Assembly (NCBI RefSeq): GCF_963676685.1
Contig: NC_092346.1
Span: 50,063,062 to 50,127,061, forward strand
Length of the DNA: 64,000 bases
Source: Mytilus edulis
Lineage: Eukaryota; Mollusca; Bivalvia; Mytilida; Mytilidae
Direction: 5' to 3'
Shown: in pieces, positions 10,201-19,993 of the stretch
Layout: every line of letters begins with the position of its first letter
Position numbering within the stretch: position 1 is the stretch's first letter
Translations under genes and position numbers: made by a program
The notes under the pieces: model-generated
The model's database searches: none
What the model was told of the DNA's origin: nothing
Seen by the model: the letters and a program-made list of their open reading frames with translations, nothing else

Positions 10201-12410
10201 CATCCACCATCATGTTGAAACCCTACCCTCTCATCATTTTTACATATTACATCTTTTGTTTCTAAGTAACTGTAACAAAAACAACATATAACATGTAGTC
10301 TACATCTTTTAAAACTATTCCTTTAAAGTCTTTGAACTTCAAAACATTTTTTGGAAAAATCTGTCACTAAACATGAAAAGTATGTGCTCTTTATAATAAT
10401 ACTGAAAACATGACTGATTTACTTGATGTGTTCTTTAAAAATAACATTTGGATTGGCTAAATTTTGTTTGCAAAGAAGTCAAATTTGAATTAAGCAACTG
10501 CTAATAAACTTATAGTCTTGGTCAATGCTTCAAATTTACAGTCAATATTCTTATTGTAGAAGTAAATCTTATTCCAATATTATTAGACATGTATTTCTTA
10601 CTTAAAAAAATTCTCTTCTACCATGCCATCTGACATATTCTTTGTGAGAAATATTGGAGGATTTTTCATCAACATTAATTCTGGTTTAAATGGTGGTTTA
10701 GGTGTTGTGGTAGCTTTCTGAAACATAAAAAAAGACATGAAATTCAATGATCATGTATAAAAATCTGAGTTGCAGCTCTTCACAAATTATAAATTGTGAA
10801 TGTGAAATTTGCACTGACTTGTACATGACCTTTTAATGAAAAATGAATTAAATGATGATAACATGTACAAAATGTCTATCATACTGATGTACTTATATAC
10901 ATGTACAAAATGTATGTCAGCATCAATATCTATCTTTGAGGTTTTTATAAATATACATTTATAAAAATTTAGTTATGGTGCAGTCTGGTGTACATGTATC
11001 TGCACACCTTCACTTCATTCAACTGGTAAAACCAATAATTGGATAATATTGTGTGAATACATGTACATTCATAACATACTTTTATTTCATTAAATCTTGT
11101 TTGTATGGTTTCACCCTCAAAATTATGTGTAATATGTGTCCAAAATTAGGGAAACCCCTGTTCTGAGAGTTTCACCAATGTCTGGCAATTTCGTGCATGC
11201 CTTCCAAAAATAGCTACATTTAATTTTGATTAAAGGAATGATTTTATAATACTAAATATAGCTGAATTTGAACTAAGCACACTGCCAAGGATGCAGAGCA
11301 AATATTATTTCAATCTGATATCAATTTGACTTAAATAAAACAAATTTTATCTAATGAAGTAATTTTTTTAATGGAAATTGACCAAATATTGAAAATCATG
11401 GGATTTCAGTTATTATTTAACAGACACTCTTGAACTTATCAATTTTAATCTTTTTTTTATCCCATCAGAAAGCTAAATAAATAACAAGAACCATTTTTTT
11501 CGTGTTACTGCGTTGATATGACGAAATCAGCTAATGCACGGTATCACTGGCTGCACGGACACCTGGGACTCCACGTGCACTGTACTCATACTTCACCAAA
11601 TCTTAACTGATTCAAAAAAAAAATGTACAAGCCCATAAAAACAGTTGTTCGTAAAATTATATAAAATTTTCATGGCTTATTATGCCTCTTATTAGGAAAA
11701 TTTTACTTGCAGACACCAAATTAAAGTGGGTCTGGTCATAAGGGATGATAGGGCATGTAGAACTTAAATAAATTGATGGTTAAGACCAGAGAGTAATTTA
11801 AGGGTATTCAAGATTAAAATTCAAATATGTGTGCTTTTGCTTTGCATTTAAACTTTTATAAATTGTACTCCCAATTTTAAAAGTCAAATGTATTTGTTGG
11901 ACAAATTCTTGGTAATTATTTTTTTATCAATTTTGGTCTGGGAGTTTAAGGAGTGGGATGCGGGAGCATGGAAGAAGGAATCAGGGACCCCCTGATATAT
12001 TCAAATCTGTTGTCAACACATATCATAAAGTATTCTAAAGGTTTTGTGACATCCTCCCCTTTCACAGGAAACAAATGCCTTATATATAATAAGGCAGATG
12101 ATGCAGAGTCAACATCCCTCGTTTCAATCACCTTTTTATTGTGTTCCATGTTTTCTATAAAATTTAGTCCAAGTTCTGGTATATTCAATTTTCCTGTTTT
12201 CAACATGTTCCTGTGCTTTTTTTCTTCTTCAGTCAAGTCGTTTTCATCAAAATTTTCTTCAACAAACATAGACTCTACATTGGTTTTACGTGTGTTTTGT
12301 TTATTTCCAGTTTGAAATAAAAGAAAAATTCCAACAAATGCTATAATTGTAATTAAAAACACAATCTTCCTAAATCGACCCATTTTAAAATATTCTATCA
12401 TTGAAGTCAT
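6841..12410 (-). CDS. METTL24-like membrane-anchored methyltransferase (multi-exon)
   Basis: Exons on the minus strand: 12410-(donor unresolved, ORF open to 11946), 10717-10602, 10269-10141, 9138-9064, 7919-7796, 7206-6841. The last five join in frame with GT-AG introns and give 269 residues. The N-terminus has a short cytoplasmic head and one hydrophobic anchor (KIVFLITIIAFVGIFLLF), i.e. type II topology, then a charged stem. The catalytic part shows DGGWNVC, a SAM-binding-type VYSFGIGNDWRFD, SFDPS and IDYLKFDIEYMEW, the order seen in METTL24 and related Methyltransf_22/FkbM-like proteins. By family a SAM-dependent methyltransferase, probably in the secretory lumen; the substrate is unknown. 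Open point: no clean donor joins exon 1 to exon 2 in phase 0, so the stem may be incomplete or an exon may be missing from the model. Confidence 0.8.
7272..7341. repeat. short inverted repeat in an intron
   Basis: AAAGACAACAACACCCATCAATTAC at left pairs with GTAATTGATCGGTGTTGTCTTT at right around a short loop (written here as two separate arms). It lies in intron 5 of the METTL24-like gene, 65 bp from the terminal exon. Confidence 0.6.
7796..7919 (-). CDS. METTL24-like gene, exon 5
   Basis: Acceptor TATGTTTGCAG, donor GAC|GTAAGT. Encodes the middle of the catalytic domain (HFAQVGIAGRNGKGLKTF). Phase 2 to phase 0. Confidence 0.85.
7991..8308. mobile_element. foldback element with a duplicated right arm
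   Basis: The left arm (7991-8041; TACAGCTATTTTCCTAATG to TTGGCTTGCTTG) is inverted at 8167-8218. A second copy of that right arm follows in direct orientation at about 8261-8308. It lies in intron 4 of the METTL24-like gene. Confidence 0.6.
8854..9053. mobile_element. TA-flanked MITE with CTGTAAATT ends
   Basis: Begins TACTGTAAATTTACAAATTA and ends TGAATTTACAGTA, with internal inverted TTATTGCG / CGCAATAA words. TA at both ends fits a Tc1/mariner-type insertion. It stops ten bases from the splice donor of exon 4. Confidence 0.65.
9064..9138 (-). CDS. METTL24-like gene, exon 4
   Basis: 75-bp exon with acceptor ATATTTATAG and donor CCTAG|GTAAGA. Encodes IGNDWRFDRV and NCTVYSFDP, completing the SAM-motif region. 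A MITE ends at 9053, ten bases beyond the donor. Confidence 0.85.
9314..9356. repeat. short hairpin
   Basis: AAGTCCTGACTGAATGA and TATTCAGTCAAGACTT are near-perfect inverted arms with almost no loop, in intron 3 of the METTL24-like gene. Confidence 0.5.
9701..9941. mobile_element. 241-bp element, GAGGCCCTCATGGGG-type ends, 6-bp TSD
   Basis: Left end GAGGGCCCTCATGGGG and right end CCCCATGAGGGGCCTC are inverted. The interior has about six direct copies of a TGATTATTTGATTACT word. TTTAAT flanks both sides (9695-9700 and 9942-9947), a clean 6-bp target duplication. It lies in intron 3 of the METTL24-like gene. Confidence 0.75.
10141..10269 (-). CDS. METTL24-like gene, exon 3 (start of catalytic domain)
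   Basis: Acceptor TTTTTGTTACAG, donor TTTGG|GTAATT. Contains DGGWNVC and HEPCIVYSFG, the entry to the cofactor-binding strand. Phase 2 to phase 2. Confidence 0.85.
10602..10717 (-). CDS. METTL24-like gene, exon 2
   Basis: Acceptor TTTATGTTTCAG and donor AA|GTAAGA. Encodes KATTTPKPPFKPELMLMKNP and the residues to the domain border; a Pro/Thr-rich linker. Starts in phase 0, ends in phase 2. Confidence 0.8.
11946..12410 (-). CDS. METTL24-like gene, exon 1 (signal anchor and stem)
   Basis: ATG at 12410, with a second in-frame Met at codon 10 just before the anchor. A membrane segment is followed by an acidic stem. The next exon needs a phase 0 junction. Weak phase 0 GT sites lie at exon ends 12066 (GTGAAA), 12051 (GTCACA) and 12018 (GTTGAC), and none is convincing. 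The frame stops at 11946. Confidence 0.65.
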   Translation of the reverse strand: MTSMIEYFKMGRFRKIVFLITIIAFVGIFLLFQTGNKQNTRKTNVESMFVEENFDENDLTEEEKKHRNMLKTGKLNIPELGLNFIENMEHNKKVIETRDVDSASSALLYIRHLFPVKGEDVTKPLEYFMICVDNRFEYIRGSLIPSSMLPHPTP

Positions 12411-12520
12411 AATCTGCTTTCATCAAAAGTTATATATTTCATGTTTAAAAGTTTAAAAGACTAAAATGTCAGCATGTTTTAAAAGAAAGTTACAGTTTAA
12501 AACTTTTTGTTTTGTTTATT

Positions 12521-12528
12521 CCGGAAGT
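12521..12528 (-). promoter_or_regulatory. candidate ETS-type site upstream of the METTL24-like gene
   Basis: CCGGAAGT, a consensus ETS core, lies about 110 bp upstream of the ATG at 12410. Sites of this kind are common in housekeeping promoters. It is an octamer match only. Confidence 0.3.
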
Positions 12529-12883
12529 ATGAACGCAAATTGATACAGCATAGGACCCAAAACTATTTACCTATAACCAAAAACAAAAAGAACGGACGTA
12601 AATAAAAGTTAGGATTGAGAGAAAAAAAAATCGGGGTTACACCGAGGGAAACACATCAACCAAAAGAGTATGCAATGTGGATTTTGTTTCTAAAAAACAA
12701 GGTCAGAGGTGAGTGGTTGAGTTTTTCACTAACTAGTATGGTTCATTTTCACAAGATGTTCATGATATACTGCTACCGGTTTGGCATGACACTGCAGCAC
12801 ACAGGAAATCTAAATCTGTGCAGCTCATTGCTTGTTAAAACGGGTAGAAAAGCACTTTTAAAATAAAAAAATAAAATTGGACC

Positions 12884-13330
12884 GAATAACCAATGCAAGC
12901 TATTAGAAAAATTATTTGACTCCCTAGTTGTGCCTACTGCCGCTCTATACGGTACTGACGGTAGTGAAGTATGGGGAATAGGCAGGCAACACACAGATTC
13001 AGATCCCTTTGAACACTTGCAGTATACATTTATTAAAGAAATTCTAGGAATACATTGTAAAGCATCAAATGCTGCATGTTTAGCCGAGCTGAATAGATTG
13101 CCTTTATATACCAGAATAGAATTTTCAGCAATAAAATATTGGCTTCATATACTCGAGTCAAATAATTCACTTGCCCTAAAAATATATAAAGCAACTGAAA
13201 AAAAATAACTCTTGGATAATAAATATGAAAAATCTTATTTCAAGACTTGAATTTCATTTTATTGATCTAAATCCTATTGATATTAAAAATTTAAAACCCA
13301 TTCAAGAGAGAAGGTTTTCGTTGACAAGAA
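12884..13330 (+). pseudogene. LINE ORF2 C-terminal fragment
   Basis: Reading across 12884-13208 gives a run typical of the post-RT region of non-LTR retrotransposons: ALYGTDGSEVWG, then FIKEILGIHCKASNAACLAELN, then IKYWLHILE. Upstream and downstream frames are broken by stops. It is a truncated, inactive copy whose clade cannot be set from this piece. Confidence 0.7.
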
Positions 13331-13880
13331 TTTCACTGGGCAATTGAATTAAATGGGTTAGATAAGGACTGAGGTACCTGGTGATCGTAAATTCTAGCTC
13401 TATTTATTTTGAGGCTTTAGGGAATTGTGCCTTACAGAAGCACATACGTTCGAGTTTTCACATTAGGGAATAATCACAAGATTATCATTCTTTGTGGAGG
13501 CTTTCAACCTAAGCTTGTTAAGATCATAATTAAGATTCCGAAACTTTCCCCTGGGATCATACAATGATGCGACAAATTCACATTCATTATAAAGACCTCT
13601 ATTAACGGCGGATTCCTGATAACTCGTTGAAAAACATTACTAAATAGGAAAAGTTTGAAAATTTTCTGTATCTCTCTGCAAAAGCTTATACATCGACTTC
13701 TTACCTAGACCGAAAAATGTTGAATTTGTGTCGCAACCTGTTAGGGCATGTGTGAGGGGGGATGTGTAGCTGACAGTATATTCACTTGAAGGTCAAAACG
13801 ACCGACATATTTCATGGACTAGTACGAAAAGCCTTCCGTCTTCTAACTTTTATGTGGATCCCGTTTTGAACCACAAAGCT

Positions 13881-14060
13881 TCAGCATTTGCAAGTTAAAA
13901 AAAAATAGTGAACACTTAGCACTAATACTTCAGTATCAGAAGATTGTACAATAATATGACCTTTAGTTCTATTTGAGAACAGTTTGTCATCTGTATACGA
14001 CGAATGTAACAGTATTTTAGTGTCTTCTTCTTCCTGTGTGCTGTATTTATAAATCAACAG
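13881..14060 (-). pseudogene. mobile-element ORF fragment with EEEDTKILLH / SSDTEVLVL motifs
   Basis: The minus frame reads EEEDTKILLHSS, then HIIVQSSDTEVLVLSVHYF. This resembles the widespread invertebrate E-x-D-T-[RK]-[IL] ... DTDVLVL protein segment found in transposon-associated ORFs. The surrounding sequence is repeat and the frame runs out in both directions, so it is a relic. The family assignment is tentative. Confidence 0.45.
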
Positions 14061-14689
14061 AGTTTCACACACCGTCACATGAAAATCTGTTTTAATACGT
14101 GTGTGGTATTGGACTCGAGCGTCACTGATGAGTCTTTTGTAGACGAAACGCGCGTGTGGCGTATATACAAATTTAGTCCTGGTATATATGATGAGTTTAT
14201 TGAAAACACCCGCCACGACAGAAAAAATCACTCAGTCTCCCTCTATTAAAAGGTGAGTCTTCAAAATACCGCTTTATCAAGTAATCTGATATTAAGTGAT
14301 TATATTTTTTTTCTGCAATACACATAAACATTCTTCAATCTTGAATTGCTCTTTCTTCGATAACGTGATACACTTTTTGAGCTCTAAATGAAAAAGTGCG
14401 ACGGAGACTTTTCGTAGCTTTTATTGAAGGCTTTATAACATATCGATCAAAAACAGCAATTACTGTTCCAAAATTGAAATGAAATGTCAATAGAATTTTG
14501 AGGTAGGTTTTTACAAGCTCACCAAATGTGTTACATTTCTTTGCATGTATACCCTAAATATTTCCAATACCATCGTGTATCAAAACTTTGTTCTTTATGT
14601 GCTTTTTAGTTAAATATTTGTTTGTTTTGAGATTGCTACACAATGATGACTGCTCTACCCATATTTTGACTATTTGAACTATTATGTCT

Positions 14690-15240
14690 GTTTTGTTCAC
14701 CCATCGTTGTAAATATCATGGAACTTTAAGCAACTGTCATACAAGTGAGAGGTTTAGCGCTATAAAACCAGGTTCAATCCACCATTTTCTACATTTGAAA
14801 ATGCCTATATCAAGTCAGGAATATGACAGTTGTCCATTCGGTTGATGTGTTTTTGCGATAAGACGTGTCACGGTACTTGTCTATCCCAAATTCATGTATT
14901 TGGTTTTGATGTTATATATATATGTTATATTTGTTATTCTCGTGGGATTTTGTCTATGTGTGTTACATTTTAGTGTTATGTCGTTGTTCTCCTCTTATAT
15001 TTAATGCGTTTCCCTCGGTTTTAGTTTGTTATCCCGATTTTGTTTTTTGTCCATGGATTTATGAGTTTTGAACAGCGGTATACTACTGTTGCCTTTATTT
15101 ATAATTTTATTTTGCCATTTGATAAGGGACTTTCCATTTTGAATTTTCCTCAGAGTTCAGATTTGTTTTTATTTTACTCTTTTGCTTATCATAATATTGG
15201 TATTATAATCATCAAACGACAAATATCTCTTTAGTCTTCG
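14690..15240 (+). repeat. mussel dispersed repeat ('ccaccattttctacatttgaaa' family)
   Basis: Contains 'accattttctacatttgaaa', 'atttgtccatggatttatga'-like and 'tttccattttgaattttcct' words that recur at 62165-62360 and, reverse-complemented, at 50000-50560. It is non-coding. Confidence 0.65.
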
Positions 15241-16406
15241 TTTAAAATTAACGGAGGTTATAAGGGCGTTTGATGAATCGTTTTAATACTGAAATACAGC
15301 TTTAGCCAAAGAGCTGGAGGTATTTTTAAGCATGAATTCACGGTCTCCGGATTGATGTCAATATCATCAGCTCCATCTTGTATTATACGACCACCTTCTT
15401 CGAAAGCAGCAATACCATTTGGTATATAAGACATGTCTTGGATTCTGCCTATTTAAAAATACTTCTTTTATTCCTAAGAACGTCCGTGTAGTATTTTCGG
15501 CAAACCACCACCATAATGTTGGCTGTTTTGTCGACCGGTACAAACTCAATCCGCTTTGAAAGTTCTTGAAGTTTATTTCTTATTCTGGAAATAGGCGTAT
15601 TATGTACCTTTTTACACTATTTTTTTACAAAAAGAGGAGAGAGCGTTTGTGACCTGACAACACTGTTTCGGCTAATCTGTTTTAGATGTCTTTTTTCCAT
15701 CCATTTTATATATAAAAAAAATATGCACACCAGAAAAAGGTTACGACCGAGCAAAAAAAGAAATCAGATTAAGATATGGTCTTTGCAAAATTCAAAAATC
15801 GTTTTAGGCTGCAGTTATCATACCGATCCATTAAAGGAAAAAAATAAGCACCTTTTTTTAATTTGTCGCTACACTTATATCAATACATTCATATCAAATA
15901 ACTTTCTAGCAATACATTATAATAAAAAACACTAAGTGTATTTCTAACTTTTGAATACAGGCACTTGTCTCAGAATTTTTTTTCTTTATACCTGTTTTAT
16001 TAAGATTCATAAACAGAAAAATTCTGAGACAATTGCCTTTGCTTTTAATCCAATATATAAAACGAGGAATTGTGAATAGTGGTACATTACAAGAATATAT
16101 AAGAAGCTTCCCAACGTTGTGCTTATTTCGCTTTCTGTATACGGTTTGATTGCGTGAATATATTTGATTGACTTCAGGAACCTACAATTCAGTCGTTGGT
16201 TCCTGTCTTGTTATATATTTTTTTCGTCAATTTTACTGTTATGAATAAAACCGTTAATAGTTAAGAGCACATACATACTTTGAAAACATGTCCCAAAAAG
16301 ACAGCCGTTATTAGCATCTTGTATTGTAATGTTATACACATAACTATGGATTTTTTTTTAACTCGGACAAGTTCGCATATTTTTCAACAGGCGTTAAATA
16401 CTATTA

Positions 16407-16546
16407 GTTATCTTGGTGTAATCTGGGGTGTACAGAATTTTACACCGTTGTTGAAAATTCATACACCCTGAGGCGCAGCCGAATGGGTGTATGAATTTTC
16501 AACAACGGTGTAAAATTCCGTACACCCCAGATTACACCAAGATAAC
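16407..16546. mobile_element. 140-bp hairpin element, copy 2
   Basis: Second copy of the hairpin at 247-386, at the equivalent position of the duplicated block. The arms are still complementary over about 62 bp. Confidence 0.75.
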
Positions 16547-17059
16547 GAATTTATTTCTTATGAACATTTCCTTTACTCATTTTGAAACCAGGATGTAAAA
16601 TTGAAAAAAAGGTAATGAAAAATTTACAGTGTAACGTTTTTTTCAATGTCTATGTTGCTGCGCATTGTAAAATACTTTTTACTTAATTTTTGGAAAAAAT
16701 CAGAAAAATTTTGGGTTCTTTGAGTTTTCCGGAATTTTTTTTTTTTAAATATATTTTTTTTTTTGAAATTTTTAACATTTTATTTTGATTATTATTTTTT
16801 TTTTTTTTTTTTTTTTATTTTTTTTTTCTTGGCAAAAAAAAATAAAAATTCTGAAATTTTTGACAAAATTTTATTTATCCCGGGGTGAACCAGGGTGGGG
16901 TGTTATTTACACCGGGGTAATTAACCAATCAGATTGCAGTATTTTTGCTGCATAAGAAATAATAACTTTTCTGAATGCTGTTTCGTTAGTCCAAGGACAT
17001 ATAACACTTTAGAAAAAGTTTATAACAACTATTTATTAAAAACAAATAAAATATACAAT

Positions 17060-18365
17060 AAACAATTGAATTAAATAAATTCTTCATTTCTTTTGCAAAC
17101 AAATAATAAATACAAAACCAACATTGAAAACAAATAATGTATACCAAAAACAACATTAAAAACAAATGATATATACAAAACAACATTGAAAAAAATATAT
17201 ATACAAAAAACAACATTGAAAACAAATAATTTATGCCAAAAAAAATCAACATTGAAAATAAATAATATATACAATAAAAAACATTGAAAACAAATGATTT
17301 ATACAAAAAACAACATTGAAAACAAATAATATATACAAAAAACAACATTGAAAACAAATGATATATACAAAAAACAACACTGAAAACAAATAATATATAC
17401 AAAAATAACACATTATTGAAAACAAATAATATTTACAAAAACCAATATTGAAAACAAAGAATATGTACAAAAAAACAACACTGAAAACAAATGATATACT
17501 GTGGATTCATTTATTTTCGTGGGTACCAATTTTCGTGGATTAAGAAAGACTTGCATATTCGTGGATATTTAATTTCGTGGTTTTGCTGAAGTCTGCATAC
17601 AAACCTATAGAAAATTATCATTCGTTGAATATTTAATTTCGTGGTTTGACTGTGCCCACGAAATCCACGAAAATTGGTATCCAACGAATAATAATGAATC
17701 CACAGTATACAAAAACAAATAATATATACAACAAACAACATAATTGAAAACAAATTATATATACAAAAAACAACATTGAAAACAAATGAAATATACAAAA
17801 ATCAACATTGAAAACAAATAATATATACATAAAACAACATTATTGAAAACAAATAATATATACAAAAAAAAAACCCATTGAAAACAACTAAGATATACAA
17901 AAAACAACATTGAAAACAAATATATATACAAAAACAACATTGAAAACAAATGATATTAACAAAAAACAACATTATTGAAAATAAATAATATTGAAAACCA
18001 ATAATATATACTAAGAACAACATTGAAAATAAATAATATTTACAAAAAAACAACATTGAAAACAAATAATAATTACAAAAAAAATAAAAATTGAAAACAA
18101 ATAATAATATATACAAAAACAACATTATTGAAAGCAGATAACAATATCTAAAAAACATCATTGAAAACCAATAATATGTTCTAAAAACAACATTAAAAAC
18201 AAATAATATTTACAAAAAAAAAAAAATGAAAACAAATAATATTTACAAAAACAACATTATTAAACACAAATAATATATACAAAAAAACAACATTACTGAA
18301 ATCAAATAATATTTACAATAAACAATATTGAAAACAATTAATATATACAAAAAACAACATTTAAA
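17060..18365. repeat. AT-rich satellite, second copy
   Basis: Same units of about 31 bp as at 900-2205, in the duplicated block, interrupted at 17497-17707 by the same MITE. A degenerate continuation without the strict period runs to about 18650. Confidence 0.85.
17497..17707. mobile_element. TA-flanked MITE, CTGTGGATTCATT family, copy 2
   Basis: Duplicate of the element at 1331-1540 within the right copy of the 2.3-kb block. Termini and internal TTTCGTGG/CCACGAAA words are the same. Confidence 0.75.
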
Positions 18366-18893
18366 TCAAATAAAATCTTCATTTCTTTTATATAACATAA
18401 ACACAAAATAATAAACCTATACTGGTTTGCTTGCAGAACCTTAAAATACAATTCTGAATATCTATCATTGATCAAGGACAGATAACGCTTTGTTAAAAGT
18501 TAGGAACAACAATTTATTAAAAACAAATGTAATATACAAAAATGTTTAAATAAAAATAAAACACTCAATTTCTTTCATTTAATATAAAACATGTAAACAA
18601 AAAACATAGAAAAATGTAAACAAAAACATATTTTCTTTTAATAAAATCTTCCTTTTTTCTTTTAATACATAATCACAAGATAATAAATGCATATTTGTTT
18701 CTTTGCATCACATTAAGATAGAATTTTTTAATAATATTTTGTTAGCCAAATGACAGATATCACTTTGAAATTTATTTTAGAACAACGTGTAAAAAGTATT
18801 AATACATGTATATATACAAAAAATATTTCAATTATTTAAAATTTTCATTTCTTTATACTTCTTTAACATAATAACCAGACAATAATAAGTGCT

Positions 18894-18899
18894 TTTATT
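18894..18899 (-). terminator. polyadenylation signal AATAAA of the 1440-aa gene
   Basis: AATAAA on the minus strand 22 nt beyond the stop at 18921, implying a very short 3' UTR if used. The downstream sequence is AT-rich and degenerate, so other signals are possible. Confidence 0.4.
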
Positions 18900-18920
18900 G
18901 TTTCCTTGCTATATAATTAG

Positions 18921-19993
18921 TTAACCTGAGTCGGAGCTTTCATATGAATCTATAATAAAATCGTCATTCATTTTTAAATTCATTTCATTGCGAAAGTTTC
19001 TCCCAGCAAAAGAATCGCTTGACATATCATCACTAAAGTCATCATCAGCGTTTCTTTTCCTCTTTTCGTCTGGAGATTGTAATAACTGTTCTGAAATGTG
19101 ATTTTTACTGTCGACACGATTCTCGGCTGATTGGTCATCGGAACTCTGGTATGGATCTATATAGAATACTTCAGCGTCTTCCCTGAATCGGACATGTTTA
19201 AGGCAACTTGAAAATTGGTCGTTTGAATCCGCGTTAAATTTCATATCTGACCCGCTTAAATTCTCATTGCTTAATAATTGTATATCCTCTGCGAGTTCAA
19301 ATGATGGCATTGAGAACGAACCGGTACTGGAATCACAGTGCGTTTCGGATTCGGCTGGTTTTGGTTCAGGCCATTGCATGGATTCTTTTTTTATGACTTT
19401 TGCTTTAATCTTTTTCTTCCTTTTTGATTTCTTCTTGCCTGATTTAGTGCTGCTATCTTTTTTATCAATCGTTTCCTGAATAGGGAAAAGTGGATCCAGC
19501 ATCCCTCGACGAGGAAGAGAAAAAAGAGGGGCTAATAAAGGTTGTGACGGAGTTTTTAAATGATCGTACGCTTGGTTAAATGGTTCACAAGGATATATTC
19601 CAATTTCAGTTTTCTCTAGTCCTATGGCCTTTTTCTCAGCGTATGGTGTACTAGTAATTATATCACCAAGATGTTTGTTACTTTCTATTTGACTAACTTT
19701 ATTGTTGATTTTGTTCTTAGATGTTTTCCATTTTGTCAGTTCTTCTTCTGGCATATCTATAACTGACCCATCATCAGATATTTCGTCGCCGCCTCCATCC
19801 GTAATAACCAATGCCCCATTATATAACACTCTACTACCTGGTGTTCTGAATCCAAAAGATGGATCTGCCTTTATGTCAGACAATGCATTATCATGAAATA
19901 AACCAATGTCTTCATTGTGAAAACATTTCCTTGAAATGTCATTTTTCTCTGACAGACTATTTTCTAAAGTGCTCTCAATGTGCATCTTTGTAC
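18921..19993 (-). CDS. unknown 1440-aa protein, terminal exon 12 (NLS and PP1 docking candidate)
   Basis: Acceptor ATCTCATTTTAG, TAA at 18921. 356 residues with a lysine cluster (KKKSKRKKKIKAKVIKK) typical of an NLS, KHVRFREDAEVFYID at 19167-19199, and Ser/Asp-rich ends closing SYESSDSG. The KxVxF-x5-VF spacing fits known RVxF-PhiPhi PP1 regulators, but the downstream motif of eIF2alpha phosphatase regulators (PWExxARD) is absent. Confidence 0.85.

Larger units (their letters stand above)
13383..16157. repeat. dispersed block, copy A (homologous to 61.6-63.75 kb)
   Basis: Shares long collinear stretches with 61640-63750: the 'ttgtgccttacagaagc' part, 'tattatacgaccac..ttcttcgaaagcagc', 'gtattttcggcaaaccaccacc', and the final part running into 'ttgattgacttcag'. 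This copy also holds about 870 bp (13.9-14.77 kb) that the other lacks. An inner part (about 14690-15240) is a mussel-wide repeat also found reversed at 50.0-50.56 kb. No intact gene is present. Confidence 0.75.
16158..18474. repeat. right copy of the 2.3-kb duplicated block
   Basis: Same order of hairpin, satellite and inserted MITE as 1-2307, in direct orientation. This copy is uninterrupted: on the right it continues through degenerate satellite into the 3' end of the gene at 18921-30019, and on the left into the dispersed block at 13.4-16.2 kb. It is therefore probably the genuine locus. Confidence 0.9.
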
